Part shown: one piece after another, positions 42,151 through 53,762 of the stretch | Position numbering within the stretch: position 1 is the first letter of the stretch | Layout of the letters: each line of letters begins with the position of its first letter | DNA from: Blepharisma japonicum | Lineage: Eukaryota > Ciliophora > Heterotrichea > Heterotrichida > Blepharismidae | NCBI GenBank assembly: GCA_949751835.1 | Contig: CATKHK010000053.1 | Coordinates: forward strand, 266,150-330,149 | DNA: 64,000 nucleotides | Direction: 5' to 3' | Position numbers and translations under genes: made by a program | The notes under the pieces: generated by a model | What the model was told of the DNA's origin: nothing | The model's database searches: none | Seen by the model: only the letters and a program-made list of their open reading frames with translations

Positions 42151-43134
42151 CTACCAATTTTTAAGCTCTGGAGATGGATTTGCTTCATATTCCTTTTCAA
42201 GCAAATCCAGTTTTTTCTTTTTTAGAGTAAATTTCAGCGATGACTGAATCAGAGAATCTGCTGTAAAATCTTCATGTAAATTTGGAATTTTTTCCAATAA
42301 AACATCGCAAGGCATGCTTATTAGCTCTTTTTTTGATTTTTTAAATAAAGCTATATAAACTTTGAACAAAATCTTTTTTCCTTCATTTAAAAAGATGTCA
42401 AAAATTCTCAAAGAAATCTCAAATCTAAAATAGCTCATATACAGCGTCATCATCCACCCTGGAGCAAACATTGACGGATACACACTTATTTCCATAAAAT
42501 GGTCCCATAGGTCTGGCAAAACTTGTCGGAAAACTCCATTGATCTGATAAAAAGCTTTATAAATTCCAGGCATTCCTGGCAAATAATAATCTCTTATATC
42601 ATAATTTCTCATCAAAGAAACGATCATTCAAAATGAGTCTTCTTCAGACATGTACATTAAAAATGTTGCTGCTAGGACTCCCATTCCTTGGCAATACCCC
42701 AGATCAGGATCGTGTAGAGAAAAAGCTTTTAAAATTCTATATAGTGAATCTTGACATAGACCGTGATCTCTAAATAGGATGTGCCCAGAAAAAGTCCTAT
42801 AATAGTCTCTAGTTATATCTTGAATGCTTACTGTATTCGAATCTAGTTCCGTTAGATTTTTATAATAATTTTCAGTGTACTCATTTTTTATACTCTGAAT
42901 ATTAGCAAGTTTTGTTCAGACAACTCCTCGAAGACAGTCTGGGATCCCTTTACGGATTCTTTTCTTAAGAAAAGCTCTACGACGTTTTAAATTGTAGTCC
43001 CATCTTGTTAACATATCTTGTCATTTTTGTATTCGTGCATTATCTCGGGTTACTGTTTCTGGAGAGCTGTGAGGTGAGGTTGAAGAAATAAAGCCATGTC
43101 TATCAATCTTGGTTTCGCTTGACATATTTGACAT
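42151..43134 (-). CDS. TBC-domain Rab GTPase-activating protein
   Basis: 327 aa from ATG 43134 to TAG 42153-42151, with three TGA=Trp. The TBC domain spans about residues 60-290: RKGIPDCLRGVVW at its start, the catalytic arginine-finger motif ITRDYYRTF (IxxDxxR) and the glutamine-finger motif GYCQGMG (YxQ). Both catalytic residues are present, so it should be active on Rab proteins. The C-terminus is Lys-rich. The specific Rab is unknown. Confidence 0.9.
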
Positions 43135-43797
43135 CTATAAGGAAAGATAAAATTACTGAAAATTAAACGATTCTAATTAAGCGTTTTTTCTTCTATTCTA
43201 AATATTTAGATTTATTACTCTAGAAGTTTACAAATTTGTGTTAGTAAATAATAAAAAATTGTAAGGTTGCTATACAGTAGAGATTAACCTAAATTTTGAC
43301 CAAAAAAGATTAGTATAGATTATTATAATAGCCTGGAGAGATAAATGTATTATTTAAATTTATATAATCTTGAGCAGTCTTAATGTGCTTGCAATTACTT
43401 ATCTACGATAAAGAGAATTTGATAGAAACATTTAAGATATTTTATAGTAAAATCAGATCTTTAGAGCTTAACCTTTATATAAACTATAAATAGTTTTTAA
43501 AACAAATACTAATTGTGAGAATTAAAAATTAATCGATGATCAATAGATAAATTATTTTTTCTGAAATAATCATTTTAATTTAAAGCTCCAAAGTTTAGGA
43601 TCACTATTTTAATCATAACAATTCAGGTATAATTATGCTTTTTAACCTGAGTATCCATTTTCTTCACTTCTCTTTTTATTTTATTATATTAAATAAGAAA
43701 AAGTAAAATTTAACATAAAATACATGGAAGTTATCAAAAAGCTTTATCTCGTAAACGATCACTTAACATCAGTAGATTTAATAAAACGTATACATAA
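43135..43797. other. Intergenic region between divergent genes
   Basis: About 660 bp, AT-rich. Near its right end a 48-codon ATG frame (MEVIKKLYLVNDHLTSVDLI...) starts at 43724 and overlaps the methyltransferase start in another frame; it could be an upstream ORF or chance. Nothing else recognised. Confidence 0.5.
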
Positions 43798-44817
43798 ATG
43801 GAGTCGATACAATCAGATGAAACCAACAAAATTAAAGACGAAATCTACTACCTTGCCATGTCACCTCTGATTGCAATGGCTTTGAATTCGACATTAGGCT
43901 TCAATATCCCAAAGCTTCTGGAAAACCCAAAAACCATTGATGAATTAGTTCAAGAAACCTCAGCTGTCAAAGGAAAATTAGAGCGAACACTCCTCGCCCT
44001 CGAAGCTTTTGGATACTATTCTTTTGACGAGCAATCTCAAAAATGGTCAAATTCAGCAAAAACAGCTTGCTTTCTTGACCAGACCTTCAGAGATGCGATT
44101 TATTTCTGCTGCGTCCCTTTTCAATACGAAATTCTTCTCCGTTTCTCTGATGCTTTACAGTGTAACCGCTCTTCATGCGAACTTCAATGTGGAAGAAATA
44201 TTTATGATGAGCTAGCTCACAGGAATTTAGATAAGAATTATTTCCAAACTGGTTTAGGAGCATATACCAAAATGTCAGGTGACAGTTTATTTAACTCAAT
44301 TGATCTCAAAAATTCAACAAGAATTTTAGACGCTGGAGGAGGAGATGGGACACTTTTGTGTGAGCTAGCAAAAAGAAATTCTCATATACAAGGGACTGTA
44401 CTAGAAATGGCTTCTTTATGTGAACTTGCTAAAAAAAACATTGAAAGTTATGGCTTACAAGAAAAGGTCACCTTTTTAGGTGGAGATTTCAGGGAAGAAG
44501 TCCCTAGAGGATATGATTGTATCATTTTTAAACAAACACTCAACAGCTGAACTGATGAAGTTGCTTCAAGAATATTAGGAAATTGCTATAGATCATTAGA
44601 AAGCGGTAAGAAGCTTATCATCATTGAGCACGTATTAGTGAAAACTGATGAGAACTATAGAGAAGTCAGGTATTTAGACTTGATCGATATCTCAGAAATA
44701 GAGTCCAAAGTAAGGAATATGGACGAATTCCGAAGAATCATTGAATACTCTGGATTTGTTATCGACAACATTAGGAAAATTCCAGGCCAGTATATATTTG
44801 AAGCTACAAAGCCTTAA
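43798..44817 (+). CDS. O-methyltransferase-like protein (class I, caffeate/ASMT type)
   Basis: 339 aa with TGA=Trp. A winged-helix dimerisation domain (residues 15-90) is followed by a Rossmann domain with SAM motif I LDAGGGDGTLL, the acidic GGDFREEVP and a C-terminal YIFEATKP strand. In plant-type O-methyltransferases the loop reads LHDW with a catalytic His; here it is TLNSWTDE, with Asn in the His position. It may use another mechanism or be inactive. Some Blepharisma make polyketide pigments, but no linkage to that pathway is visible here. Confidence 0.8.
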
Positions 44818-44840
44818 TATTTTAACTCCATTACACCTAA

Positions 44841-47800
44841 TTAATCTAAATTCTTTTTAGCCGACAAATCCCTCACTTTAGCTGCATGCTTTTTCTCCTG
44901 TCTTCTTTTTCTATAATAAGCATCAGCCATATGCACTATATATTTTTCAAACAAAAATGCTGCAATAAAATAGCATACACAAATCCCTACTAGCGTCCCT
45001 CTAAAATACCCAGGCATGTAGGTAAGCTAAATAGTCCTTACATCATAAAGATCTTTAATGAATTCTGGAGGGAACAAAATCGTCGTAAAGGTGAACGCAA
45101 AGAGAAAAACTAGAAGAATAGTGAACCAGAAGTTGGTGTACATAGGCTTTTTCCAAGGTTTTCCTATATTGAACACAAAGCAGACTACTTCGTATTCGAC
45201 CCAGCTTATTAAAAACAGAACAGTGTTCGGGTCGCAATGGAAAAATTCTGTTATAGGATGACCAGCTTTGTAATCGTTTTGCTTGAAAAAGTTCATGTCA
45301 GAGGCAATAAAATAGGTGATGACCTGGGCGAGGGTTTCTAAAGCGGTTTGACCTATGACAGAGGTTAAAACGGCGACTGACATAAGGGATGCGGTAGGGT
45401 GGCGCTTGGAAAGTTTATGGTAAGGACCTGTTTTGCTCATGGTAATAGCGAGTGGAAGCATGGTTATCATATCAAAAGTAACGAATTGGTTGTTAGTAAG
45501 CCCTGATCCCATGGAGTAAAGCATGCTTACTGTAATAAACTGGATGGTGGAATATAAAAACATGAACTTAAAACACTGGGTGGAAGTCGTTAAAGCACAT
45601 CTACCTTCTCTGAGGACTGTAATTACACAAGAAATATTGGAAACTTTAGAAGTGAAAGGTGCCGCGATAGAAGATTCTTCTTCGCTTAGTGATATTCCAA
45701 TGTCAGCTGATTTTAAAGCGCCGCAATCATTGGCACCATCTCCACACATGCCGATGAGGTAGCCGAGTTCCTGCATCCTTTCGACCAGAAGAGTTTTATG
45801 TTCAGGGGACATTCTAGCAAAAACTCTGCATTTTTCTAGCACTGTTTTAAATCCAATCACAGCATCTTGGTCTCCTTGGTCTGCCAATTTTGCCATATGT
45901 GCTAAAGAAGCTCCAGTTAATGCTAATGCATAATTTACTTCAAATCCATGGTCTTTTCATGGTGGCTCTACTTTCAGTTCATGTTCTTCTGAATCTCCTT
46001 CATGATAAGCTGATCTGAAAATCTGCCATAGCAGTCTTTCTCCATGCATTTCTCCTAAATATACGGTGACTTCAGGGTCAATCATGGCGCATTCTCTTGC
46101 TACAGAAATCCCAGTCAACACTGCATCTCCAGTGGCCATGACGGTTTTTATGCCAACTTTATGTAAGCTACGGATGACAGGCATAGTTTCTGGCTTCAAC
46201 TTATTTTGTAGGATAATTAGTCCTAAAAAGGTCAAGTTGGTTTCTAAGTCTTCTAGCTTTTGTGACCTTAAGTCAGAGAATTTTATAGGAGGAAGAGCTT
46301 TATAAGCACATGCAAGAACTCTATAACCTGCACATGTGTAATTCCCTAATATAACTTTCATGTCAGCGGGTATTGAGTCTGGTGAACATTTTTCCATAAC
46401 AACTTCAGGAGCGCCTTTCATGTAAAATTGGAAGGAATTTTCTTTGAGATTTTTGGTGATTACTCCCATACGCTTTAATTTTGACGTAAAATGAAAAGTA
46501 TGTAATATTCCCAGCTCATAAGGTGCCTCAATCATACCGACCACATTTCCTTGTTCATCAAAAACTGTAGGGATTTCTCCTGACTCTTTTGGTCTAACTA
46601 CTGCTTTTACAGCAGGTTCATATATTTCATCATCAGGCTCCTCAAAAATTCATCCAGTACAGTTAAAAATCTGCAAATCTTGAGTATCTCCTACAATTTT
46701 ATTGTCAACTGTAGTTAAAGAATGGCAAGAAGCCATGCACTCCACTAGCTTTTTAGAATGTCCTTCAATAGATTTTGGGTCATCATATAGAATGTCCATT
46801 GTACGGTTATTGCAGGGCTGGACACCTATTAAAATCATCCCATCTTCAGTTAAAGTCCCTGTCTTGTCAAAACAATAGATGTCGATTTTCCCTGCTACAT
46901 TTACACGTGGAGGAGCTATGCAAAAAATGTGGCTTTTTCTTAAGCGGTTTATAGCAAATGCAGTACCGACGTTCATACAAGCCGGAAGTGAAGGAGGAAC
47001 CGTAATGGTTATTAAATCTAAGCATCTTATCCATACTTGTCCTAAAGGCAGCCCAATATAAATCATAATAGGCATGCAAATTAGAAATCCAGTAACCGCT
47101 ATAAGTGATAGAACTCCTACAAACAGCATGGAGTCTCTATAAAATTTAAATTTATTTGGCTTTGGGAACAAAATAGACCTGACCATTTTTCCTTTCATCG
47201 TAGAAAAACCAGTGCGGGTAACCACACCGACCACATTAGAACCTCCATAATTGCGTGTCTGAATTACCTTCGTCCCTTCATATAAGCTATGTCTTTTATC
47301 ATGCTCAATATTATAGATTGGTTCTTCAAGATAAGGTAATGGATCTTTTATAACTGGAATAGATTCTCCAGTAAGTGTCCCTTCATCCATAATGCAGCCA
47401 CCTGATGTAAGCACTACATCACAAGGCATTTCTCCACCTTGTGGAATTTCTATTACATCACCAGGTACTAGTTCTGGGCTTTGAATCGTTTTTCAATTCC
47501 CTTCTCTAAGGACATTTATCTGCACGCTACGCTTAGCGAGGTTATGGATTGCACTCATAGACCGTCTTGTCTGAAATACACTAGTCCCTAATGAAATTAA
47601 AGTAATGCAAATAATCGCCCCAGAGAACAAAAAATATTGTTCAAAATACCAGACACCTACTGAGAAAACTTGGAAGATATAGAAAGGATGCAAAACTTCT
47701 TCCCAGATAAGCTGGAAAATAGTCTTCAGAGGGACAATTATTTGGCAGATGCCAAAGAGTGACCGCAATTCTGTGATTTCTTCACTTTCTATATATCCGT

Positions 47801-48326
47801 GGCTGTATTTATCAATCATTTTCTTATAGCTCAAGCTAACATCGAAGTAAAGAGGTAGGAATTCTTTGCCGTCAAAATAATACTGTAAATAGTGATGCTG
47901 GAAGGTAAGGATGTTGCCTAAGATTTTAGAATGCTTTGTGGCTGTCGGAACAAGCTCTAAAAAATGCTGAGTTTTCACTAAAAGGTGAGTGGCTTCTGCT
48001 GGGACAGTTCGACTAAAGCGAAATGCAAGATGAACATTAAGAAATCAGCGGTCGACTAAATACAATATCCCACATGTCAAAATGACCAGAATCCAAAACA
48101 TAAATCCACGAAGCTTGCTGTATTTAAAAGGGTCTATTTGCTGGATGATCGAGTCTTCATCAGCATCTCTATGAATTTTGCATGTAACTATTGGTGGATA
48201 ATTTTGAATAAGAGGAGAGTTTAAATTGGAATTCTTACCATGGGAGATATCCATTATAAGAAAGAAAAAAACATATAAATTTATAGTAATATCTTGCCTT
48301 GTAGGCAGGAAGTTTATAATTTGCAT
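44841..48326 (-). CDS. P5B-type ATPase (ATP13A2/3-like polyamine transporter), two exons
   Basis: 1156 aa from ATG 48326 (an inner ATG at 48254, MDISHGKNSN, is an alternative), with many TGA=Trp and one 15-nt intron near the end. Motifs: TGES (about 319-322), the P5-specific PPSLP in the fourth helix (about 444-448), the phosphorylated Asp in DKTGTLTEDG (D~487), and the hinge GDGANDCGALKSADIGISL. P5B pumps export polyamines from late endosomes or lysosomes. About ten hydrophobic helices are visible. It ends 23 bp from the convergent methyltransferase gene. Confidence 0.93.
45027..45041 (-). other. 15-nt spliceosomal intron
   Basis: On the minus strand it reads GTAAGGACTATTTAG, phase 0, in the P5B ATPase gene. 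Splicing adds 61 residues including one more membrane helix and a basic tail. Confidence 0.88.
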
Positions 48327-48981
48327 AAATGCAATAGAATAAAGCTAAAAAAATAAGATTTATTAAGATATTCATTTAAGTTGGAAGCTCATTTAATATT
48401 TATATAGCACTATTATAATATGATCAAAATTAGCTTGCTTTATAATTAAAAAAGCATTTTAATATGCATTTAATCGATGTTATGATAGTTAAATAATCTT
48501 TTTCGTTTCCTCTTTATTATAACATTTATCAAAAATTCACAAATTGCATTTTTATTAGAAAATGCATTGAAAATTAAAAATAAACAATAATTGAATTTAA
48601 GCCAGCCTCTCTCTTCAATTAAATCATATATTTAGGTTTATTTTAAATAAATCTCTGTAGAGTATAGCAAATTTTTTTATTATAATATACTTTTGATCAA
48701 AATTTAGTAAAATTAGATTGAGAGCTTCTTGACCATAAGCTTTTATGAGGATAGAAATGCTTGCTGATATCTCTCAAAAGTAAATGTTCTGACGATTTTT
48801 GTCTTTTGATAAACACTTCATTTCTATATAAACTACAATTTCAATTACAGCTAATAAGCAAATAAAAATCGACATAATTTGAATTATAGGAAAACGCTAC
48901 TTAAGTGATAATTCTCACAAATTTTAGCTTTCATTTGTCTCTGAGAATTCACAATTACAAATTTAATTAAATAAACATTAA
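48327..48981. other. Intergenic region between divergent genes
   Basis: About 655 bp, AT-rich, between the P5B ATPase and RAP1-copy start codons. It contains the minus-strand open frame listed at 48597-48875. Nothing else recognised. Confidence 0.5.
48597..48875 (-). CDS. Possible small membrane protein ORF
   Basis: A 92-codon ATG-to-TAA frame that reads three TGA as Trp, starting MSIFICLLAVIEIVVYIEMK (one hydrophobic segment) and ending FNWRERLA. Composition is rich in Ile/Leu/Lys. It lies alone in a long intergenic region. Because only TAA and TAG are stops here, frames this long can arise by chance, so it is weakly supported. Confidence 0.3.
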
Positions 48982-50589
48982 ATGGCCATATGACTCAAGC
49001 GATTCCTCCATCAAGCGAATAAGCAAGATTTCCTTAGAGATATCAAGTCTTTCTCTAAAATTGCACAAAATGAGCCAAGTAATATTCAAGTCAGAAGGAA
49101 GTTCCAAAATATGATTAATTACTATAAAGATGTGCATTTACAATTTAATAGCGACCCAGAAGTTTTGTGTACGCTTTCTTTTTGGGCGAACAAGATTGGA
49201 TCCCGTGATACAAAGCTTTGAGAATTAATAGATAAAGAAACCCCTAGCGCTTTAGAAGTCATAAGAGGAAAATCACTAGTATTATTGGCCCATGGGGTAG
49301 TTGGAAGACCTGGAGCAGAAAAAGTATTTTTAAATCATGTCATTAAGAGAATTGATGAGCTCTCACCTAGAGAATTAGCTGAGATAGTAAAAACATTACC
49401 AAATCCTGAGTTATTGAATCTTTTAGCAAGTGACTATAATAAAATTTTAATTGGAAATGAGCTGGATTTGCTGTTTTATGTGACTGCATTTAATGATCCT
49501 GGAGTTTTAGAATATCTAGAAGCAAAATTTTGTGAAATGCTACCTAATATAAAAAACATGCAAACAATATTAGGGACCGTTTATGAACTTTTGAATAAAG
49601 ATCGTATAATAAAGTATCAAACAGTTTATTTGCTTGAACAAAAAATCATTAATTCAGCTAAAGATTTAAATTTGAAAGATATTAACCATATTTTACAATT
49701 ATTCCAAAAAAATTTTTTTTGAGGAATAGTGTCCAAAGAATTCTGGGACAATTTCGAAGAGATTGTAAAAAATTCTTCTGAAAAATTTCCAATCGCTGTT
49801 TTAATGAGCTATTGTGCAAAAGGCTTCTTTTTTAGGCCAGTTCTATTTGAGTATTTAAAAAATAAATGAATAGAGCAGGTTGAATATTATAAAGAAGTTG
49901 AGGTCTTTAGAGAAGGGTTTACAGCCTTAGCTAATACTCCATATTTTACTGGAGGATTAATGGAGTGAAGCAAGCATCATATATTGAAAATGATGAATAA
50001 ATTCACTGGATATGATACTGTTACTATGATGAAAGCGCTTACACTTATTAATAATTACGATCCTGAAATTTGGAATCCGTTTATTGAGAGATTTTCTAAA
50101 TATATTTATAAGAAAATAAATGATAAAGAAATATTGACTGCACACAATGTTTCTGTTTGTCTTGATATTGATAAGCCTGAGGGCTATTTAGAATGAAAAG
50201 AAAAAATCATAGGAAATATTGGCGATTCTTATAAGAATATACCTGATAATAGAAATAAAGGTAAATGGGAACAGATAATTTTTGATTTTCTAAAGAAAAA
50301 TGGGTTTGAAGCTATAACTAACTACAGAATTAATGAATTATATGAAGTGGACTTGATAATTCCAGAAAAGAAAATAATCATTGAATTTTTAGGACGCCCT
50401 TGACATATTTCTCAGCATAATATGCAAGTCGACCCAAAAACGCAACAAAAAATTCGGCACTTGAATATATTAGGGTGGAGTGTTATAGGAATATCAGAAA
50501 TGAAAAATGTGTATATTCCATTACTAAACGCCCTGAATTCTTTAGAGAATCAGCAAAGCAATCCACAATTTATACACATCAATGAATAA
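48982..50589 (+). CDS. RAP-domain protein, copy 1
   Basis: 535 aa, intronless, with many TGA=Trp (the fourth codon is one). Repeated helical pairs (about residues 80-400) resemble FASTK/OPR-type organellar RNA-binding repeats. The C-terminal RAP domain (about 430-510) has YEVDLIIPEKKIIIEFLGR, a conserved DPKTQQK and HLNILGWSVIGIS. RAP proteins act in mitochondrial or plastid RNA processing and translation. The N-terminus (MAIWLKRFLHQANKQ) is basic and amphipathic, consistent with mitochondrial import. Confidence 0.82.
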
Positions 50590-50714
50590 TTTAATCTCTA
50601 TAAAATGATTAATATTATATATAAAGCCTTAATCAATTTTTAAGTAAATAAAATCTTAAGAAGAAATCAGCTTATTCGAATAGGGTTTTAAATAAAGTAT
50701 ATTAATTATACTAA

Positions 50715-52319
50715 ATGGTTATTGAATCAATCAGACAGTTTATTCATATCTTAGAAAAGAATGATTTTATTAAAGAAATCGCAACCATCTCTAAAAAACT
50801 CCAGCAAAATCACAGAGACTCAGCAGTCAAGCAAAACTGGCAAAGTTTATTAAGTAATTACAAAACTTATCACCAAAATTACAATAAAGATACAGATCTT
50901 TTTTGCACAATGACGTATTGAGCCAAAAAACTCAGTACAGATGATAAAAAATTCTGAGAAATCATTGAAAATCAAACACCACTTGTAATAGACAACTTAA
51001 AAGGAAGACCATTAGGACGTTTAGCATATGGAATTTCAGGGAGAGCAGAACCAGAAAAATTGGTTATTAACCATGTGATTAAGAATGAGGATAAGCTTTC
51101 TTTTCGAGAAATTTCAGATATAGCAAAAATTATCCCCAAAAATGAGCTAGTAGAGCTTCTTGTGAATAAAAATCCAAATTTCAAAGTTTATAATGACCAA
51201 GATTTATTGTTTTATGTTAGTTCAGTAACAAATATAGGAATATTGAAATCTTTAGAAAGTAGCTTTTGTGAGATGCTACCAAATATAAATTCTTTAGAAA
51301 CCCTTATAAGCATCCTTTATGAATTTATCAAAAAAGATATTTTATTTGAGCCAAGTACCATAAGTTTACTTGAGCGAAAAATCCTTGCTATGCTTAAAAA
51401 TTTCGAAATAAAAGACCTCAATAACATACTAAAAATACTCAACAGCCGTCAGTGATCAGGCCGTCTATCATCTTCATTTTGGGATTCTCTTGAAAAGAAA
51501 ATTGAAGACTCTATAGAAGATTTTCCTATTTCTACTCTTATAAATACTTGCTCGTGGGGCTTATTTTTTAGGCCTAAGCTCTTTGAAACCTTAATTGATA
51601 ATTGAAGATCTTTTATTGATAAAAGAAGGCAAAGAGATTCATTTAGAGAAGGTTTTAATTCTCTAGCATCAACACCATATTTTACAGAAGATTTAATGAC
51701 TTGAAGCAAATATTGGATTTTAAGGATGATGAAAAAATTTGATGGTTTAGATATATTAAGCATTATGAGAGCACTTGTTATTATTAATAATTATGATGCT
51801 GAAATATGAAATGCTTTGACAGATAAATTTTCAGAAGAGTCTTATAAAACTTTAAAAGCTAAAGAAAAATCTATAGCATTTTATATCGCACTTTGCCTTG
51901 ACATTGATAAGCCAGATGAATATTTGCAGTGAAATAGAAAACTTTTGGCACATATAGATGATGATTATAAAGCTGATATAGCCGTGCATGAACTCCACGA
52001 AAACGAAAAAAAAATTCATTATTTTTTAAATACTCATAACACTCCTGCTATAACTCATCTAAAAATTAATGACATTTATTCTGCAAATATAGCCCTCCTA
52101 TCAAAAAAAATCATCATTGAATTTTTGCCTGCTCATCTTAACATTTCCCAACACACTTCACAACTAACCCCTCGAGCCTTACAAAAAGTCCGCCACTTGA
52201 GGGTCTTAGAATGGCACGTTATTTACATCTCCAATATGTCTAATTTTGAAGAATCTCTGCCCCATGCCATATCTACGCTCTCCTCCCAAAGTTCTCCACA
52301 GTTTATCCATATTATTTAA
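50715..52319 (+). CDS. RAP-domain protein, copy 2, with diverged RAP domain
   Basis: 534 aa, a tandem paralogue of the preceding gene with matching repeat phrases (FCEMLPNI, FFRPKLFE against FFRPVLFE, and CLDIDKP in both) and several TGA=Trp. Its RAP region is eroded: YSANIALLSKKIIIEFL in place of YEVDLIIPEKK, the DPKTQQK block reads TPRALQK, and LGW reads LEW. RNA binding through the helical repeats may persist while the RAP function changed. It ends 8 bp from the convergent NUDCD2 stop. Confidence 0.8.
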
Positions 52320-52327
52320 CTAATAAT

Positions 52328-52867
52328 TTATTTAGTATAAGAAACTCCGCCCATAAAAGTCCTAGGATCTGGAACATTGCCATTAAATTCTGCATTAGAA
52401 AAGTCAAACCCAGGGTTTTCCTGTTGGAACCTTTCCAGCATTAACTGTTTCTGCACCTCAGTTTTTGTAAAAGCATCTAATTCTCCATGTCTCTTACAGC
52501 AAGAAGCCCAGGTCTCTGCTTTTCTCATTTTTTGTAAATTAATAACAAGTTCGTCGTTGTCTACCATTCAGTAGCTTTCTGATTTTACGACTGAGCCGCC
52601 TAGTTCTTCATTAAGGAAAGGAGGGTTAGGCCTGATCCCAATTTCTATATGGTCTCTTTCTATATTTACATAAAGTTCTGGAAGAGACTCGCCTGGCTTT
52701 AGATTAGCTCGGATGGCTCGCTGGTTTTTAGGCAAAGCCCATTCTGGTGGGCGTAAATACATTAAGACTTCGTCTAAATTCTGCTCCCATTCATAAATTA
52801 CTTGGTCTCCGTGCTTAAACTGTTGGCGGCCTCTTGCTTTATCTTTAATTTCTCTTGGAATTTCCAT
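52328..52867 (-). CDS. NUDCD2: NUDCD2-like CS-domain co-chaperone
   Basis: 179 aa with one TGA=Trp joining its two halves. A CS (p23-like) domain covers about residues 20-130 (VIYEWEQNLDEVLMYL, then LPELYVNIERDHIEIG and ELVINLQKMRKAETW). The tail QLMLERFQQENPGFDFSNAE is the NUDCD2 signature. NudC-type proteins work with Hsp90 and dynein/LIS1. It is divergent from the SUN gene with 52 bp between the two ATGs. Confidence 0.9.
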
Positions 52868-52919
52868 TTTCTAATACTTTTTGTAAATAGGCTGAACAAG
52901 ACATCTTATAGAAATTAAT

Positions 52920-53729
52920 ATGGAAAATCGACGAAGACAACCAAAGCAGCGTGTTTTAAGTCCGCAGGTCAAGAGCGAGATAAAAACTGCAGAACCGGAA
53001 GTCTTTGAAGGGTATAACATGTATCCTGATTTGCAAAATGTTTGGTCACGCAGCGCTTTTCAAAATCCGCGGGTTAACGGCAAGTGCTTAAAACTTGGCT
53101 TATTAGTATTTGGAATAACCCTTTCTATTTGTTTGACATACCAAAATATTTGACTCTTACAAGATTACACTGAGCGCACTCGGCCGATTGAAATACGAAC
53201 AAAAGAAATAGTAGTGGAAGAATCCCTGTCTACAAGTGATTTCATCAACTACGCAGCAGACTTCAACAAAGCTGAAATCGTCACTAAAGAAACCACCCCA
53301 ACATACCAAAAGCCTCTTTTCAAATTTATGAAGCAAAAAAATGCCCCAGAATTTGCTTTATCAGACATAAATTCCCCAGGCCACTGTTGGGCATTCCAAG
53401 GAGATGTCGGACATATAACCGTCCAACTAAGCCAAGAAATATATCCAAGGCACTTTTCAATAGTCCATGCATCATTAGCTGATCATAATACAGCGCCTAA
53501 GCATTTCTGCATATACAGTGTCCTCCCAAAAAGCATAGAAGAGCTTGGCTGCTATGATTTAGACCTCAGCTCCGAGTTAAACGCTTTTAGGCAGACTTTC
53601 CCTTGCCTTTCTAACTGTGAAACCCCTACAAGAAAATATAGACTTGAAATAAAATCAAATTATGGTGCAGATCTGACCTGCCTTTATCAGCTACAAATTC
53701 ATGGAGATCCAAGTAGCTTAACACTATAA
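52920..53729 (+). CDS. SUN-domain nuclear envelope protein
   Basis: 269 aa with TGA=Trp. A basic N-terminus is followed by one membrane helix (about residues 58-80) and a C-terminal SUN domain (about 125-265): FALSDINSPGHCWAFQGDVG, then FSIVHASLADHNTAPKHF and a paired-Cys segment FPCLSNCETPTRKYRLEI. SUN proteins sit in the inner nuclear membrane and bind KASH proteins to form the LINC bridge. The lumenal coiled coil is short, so the protein is compact for the family. Confidence 0.85.
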
Positions 53730-53762
53730 TAGCTTAATAATAAATTTATCTTCATATTTATC

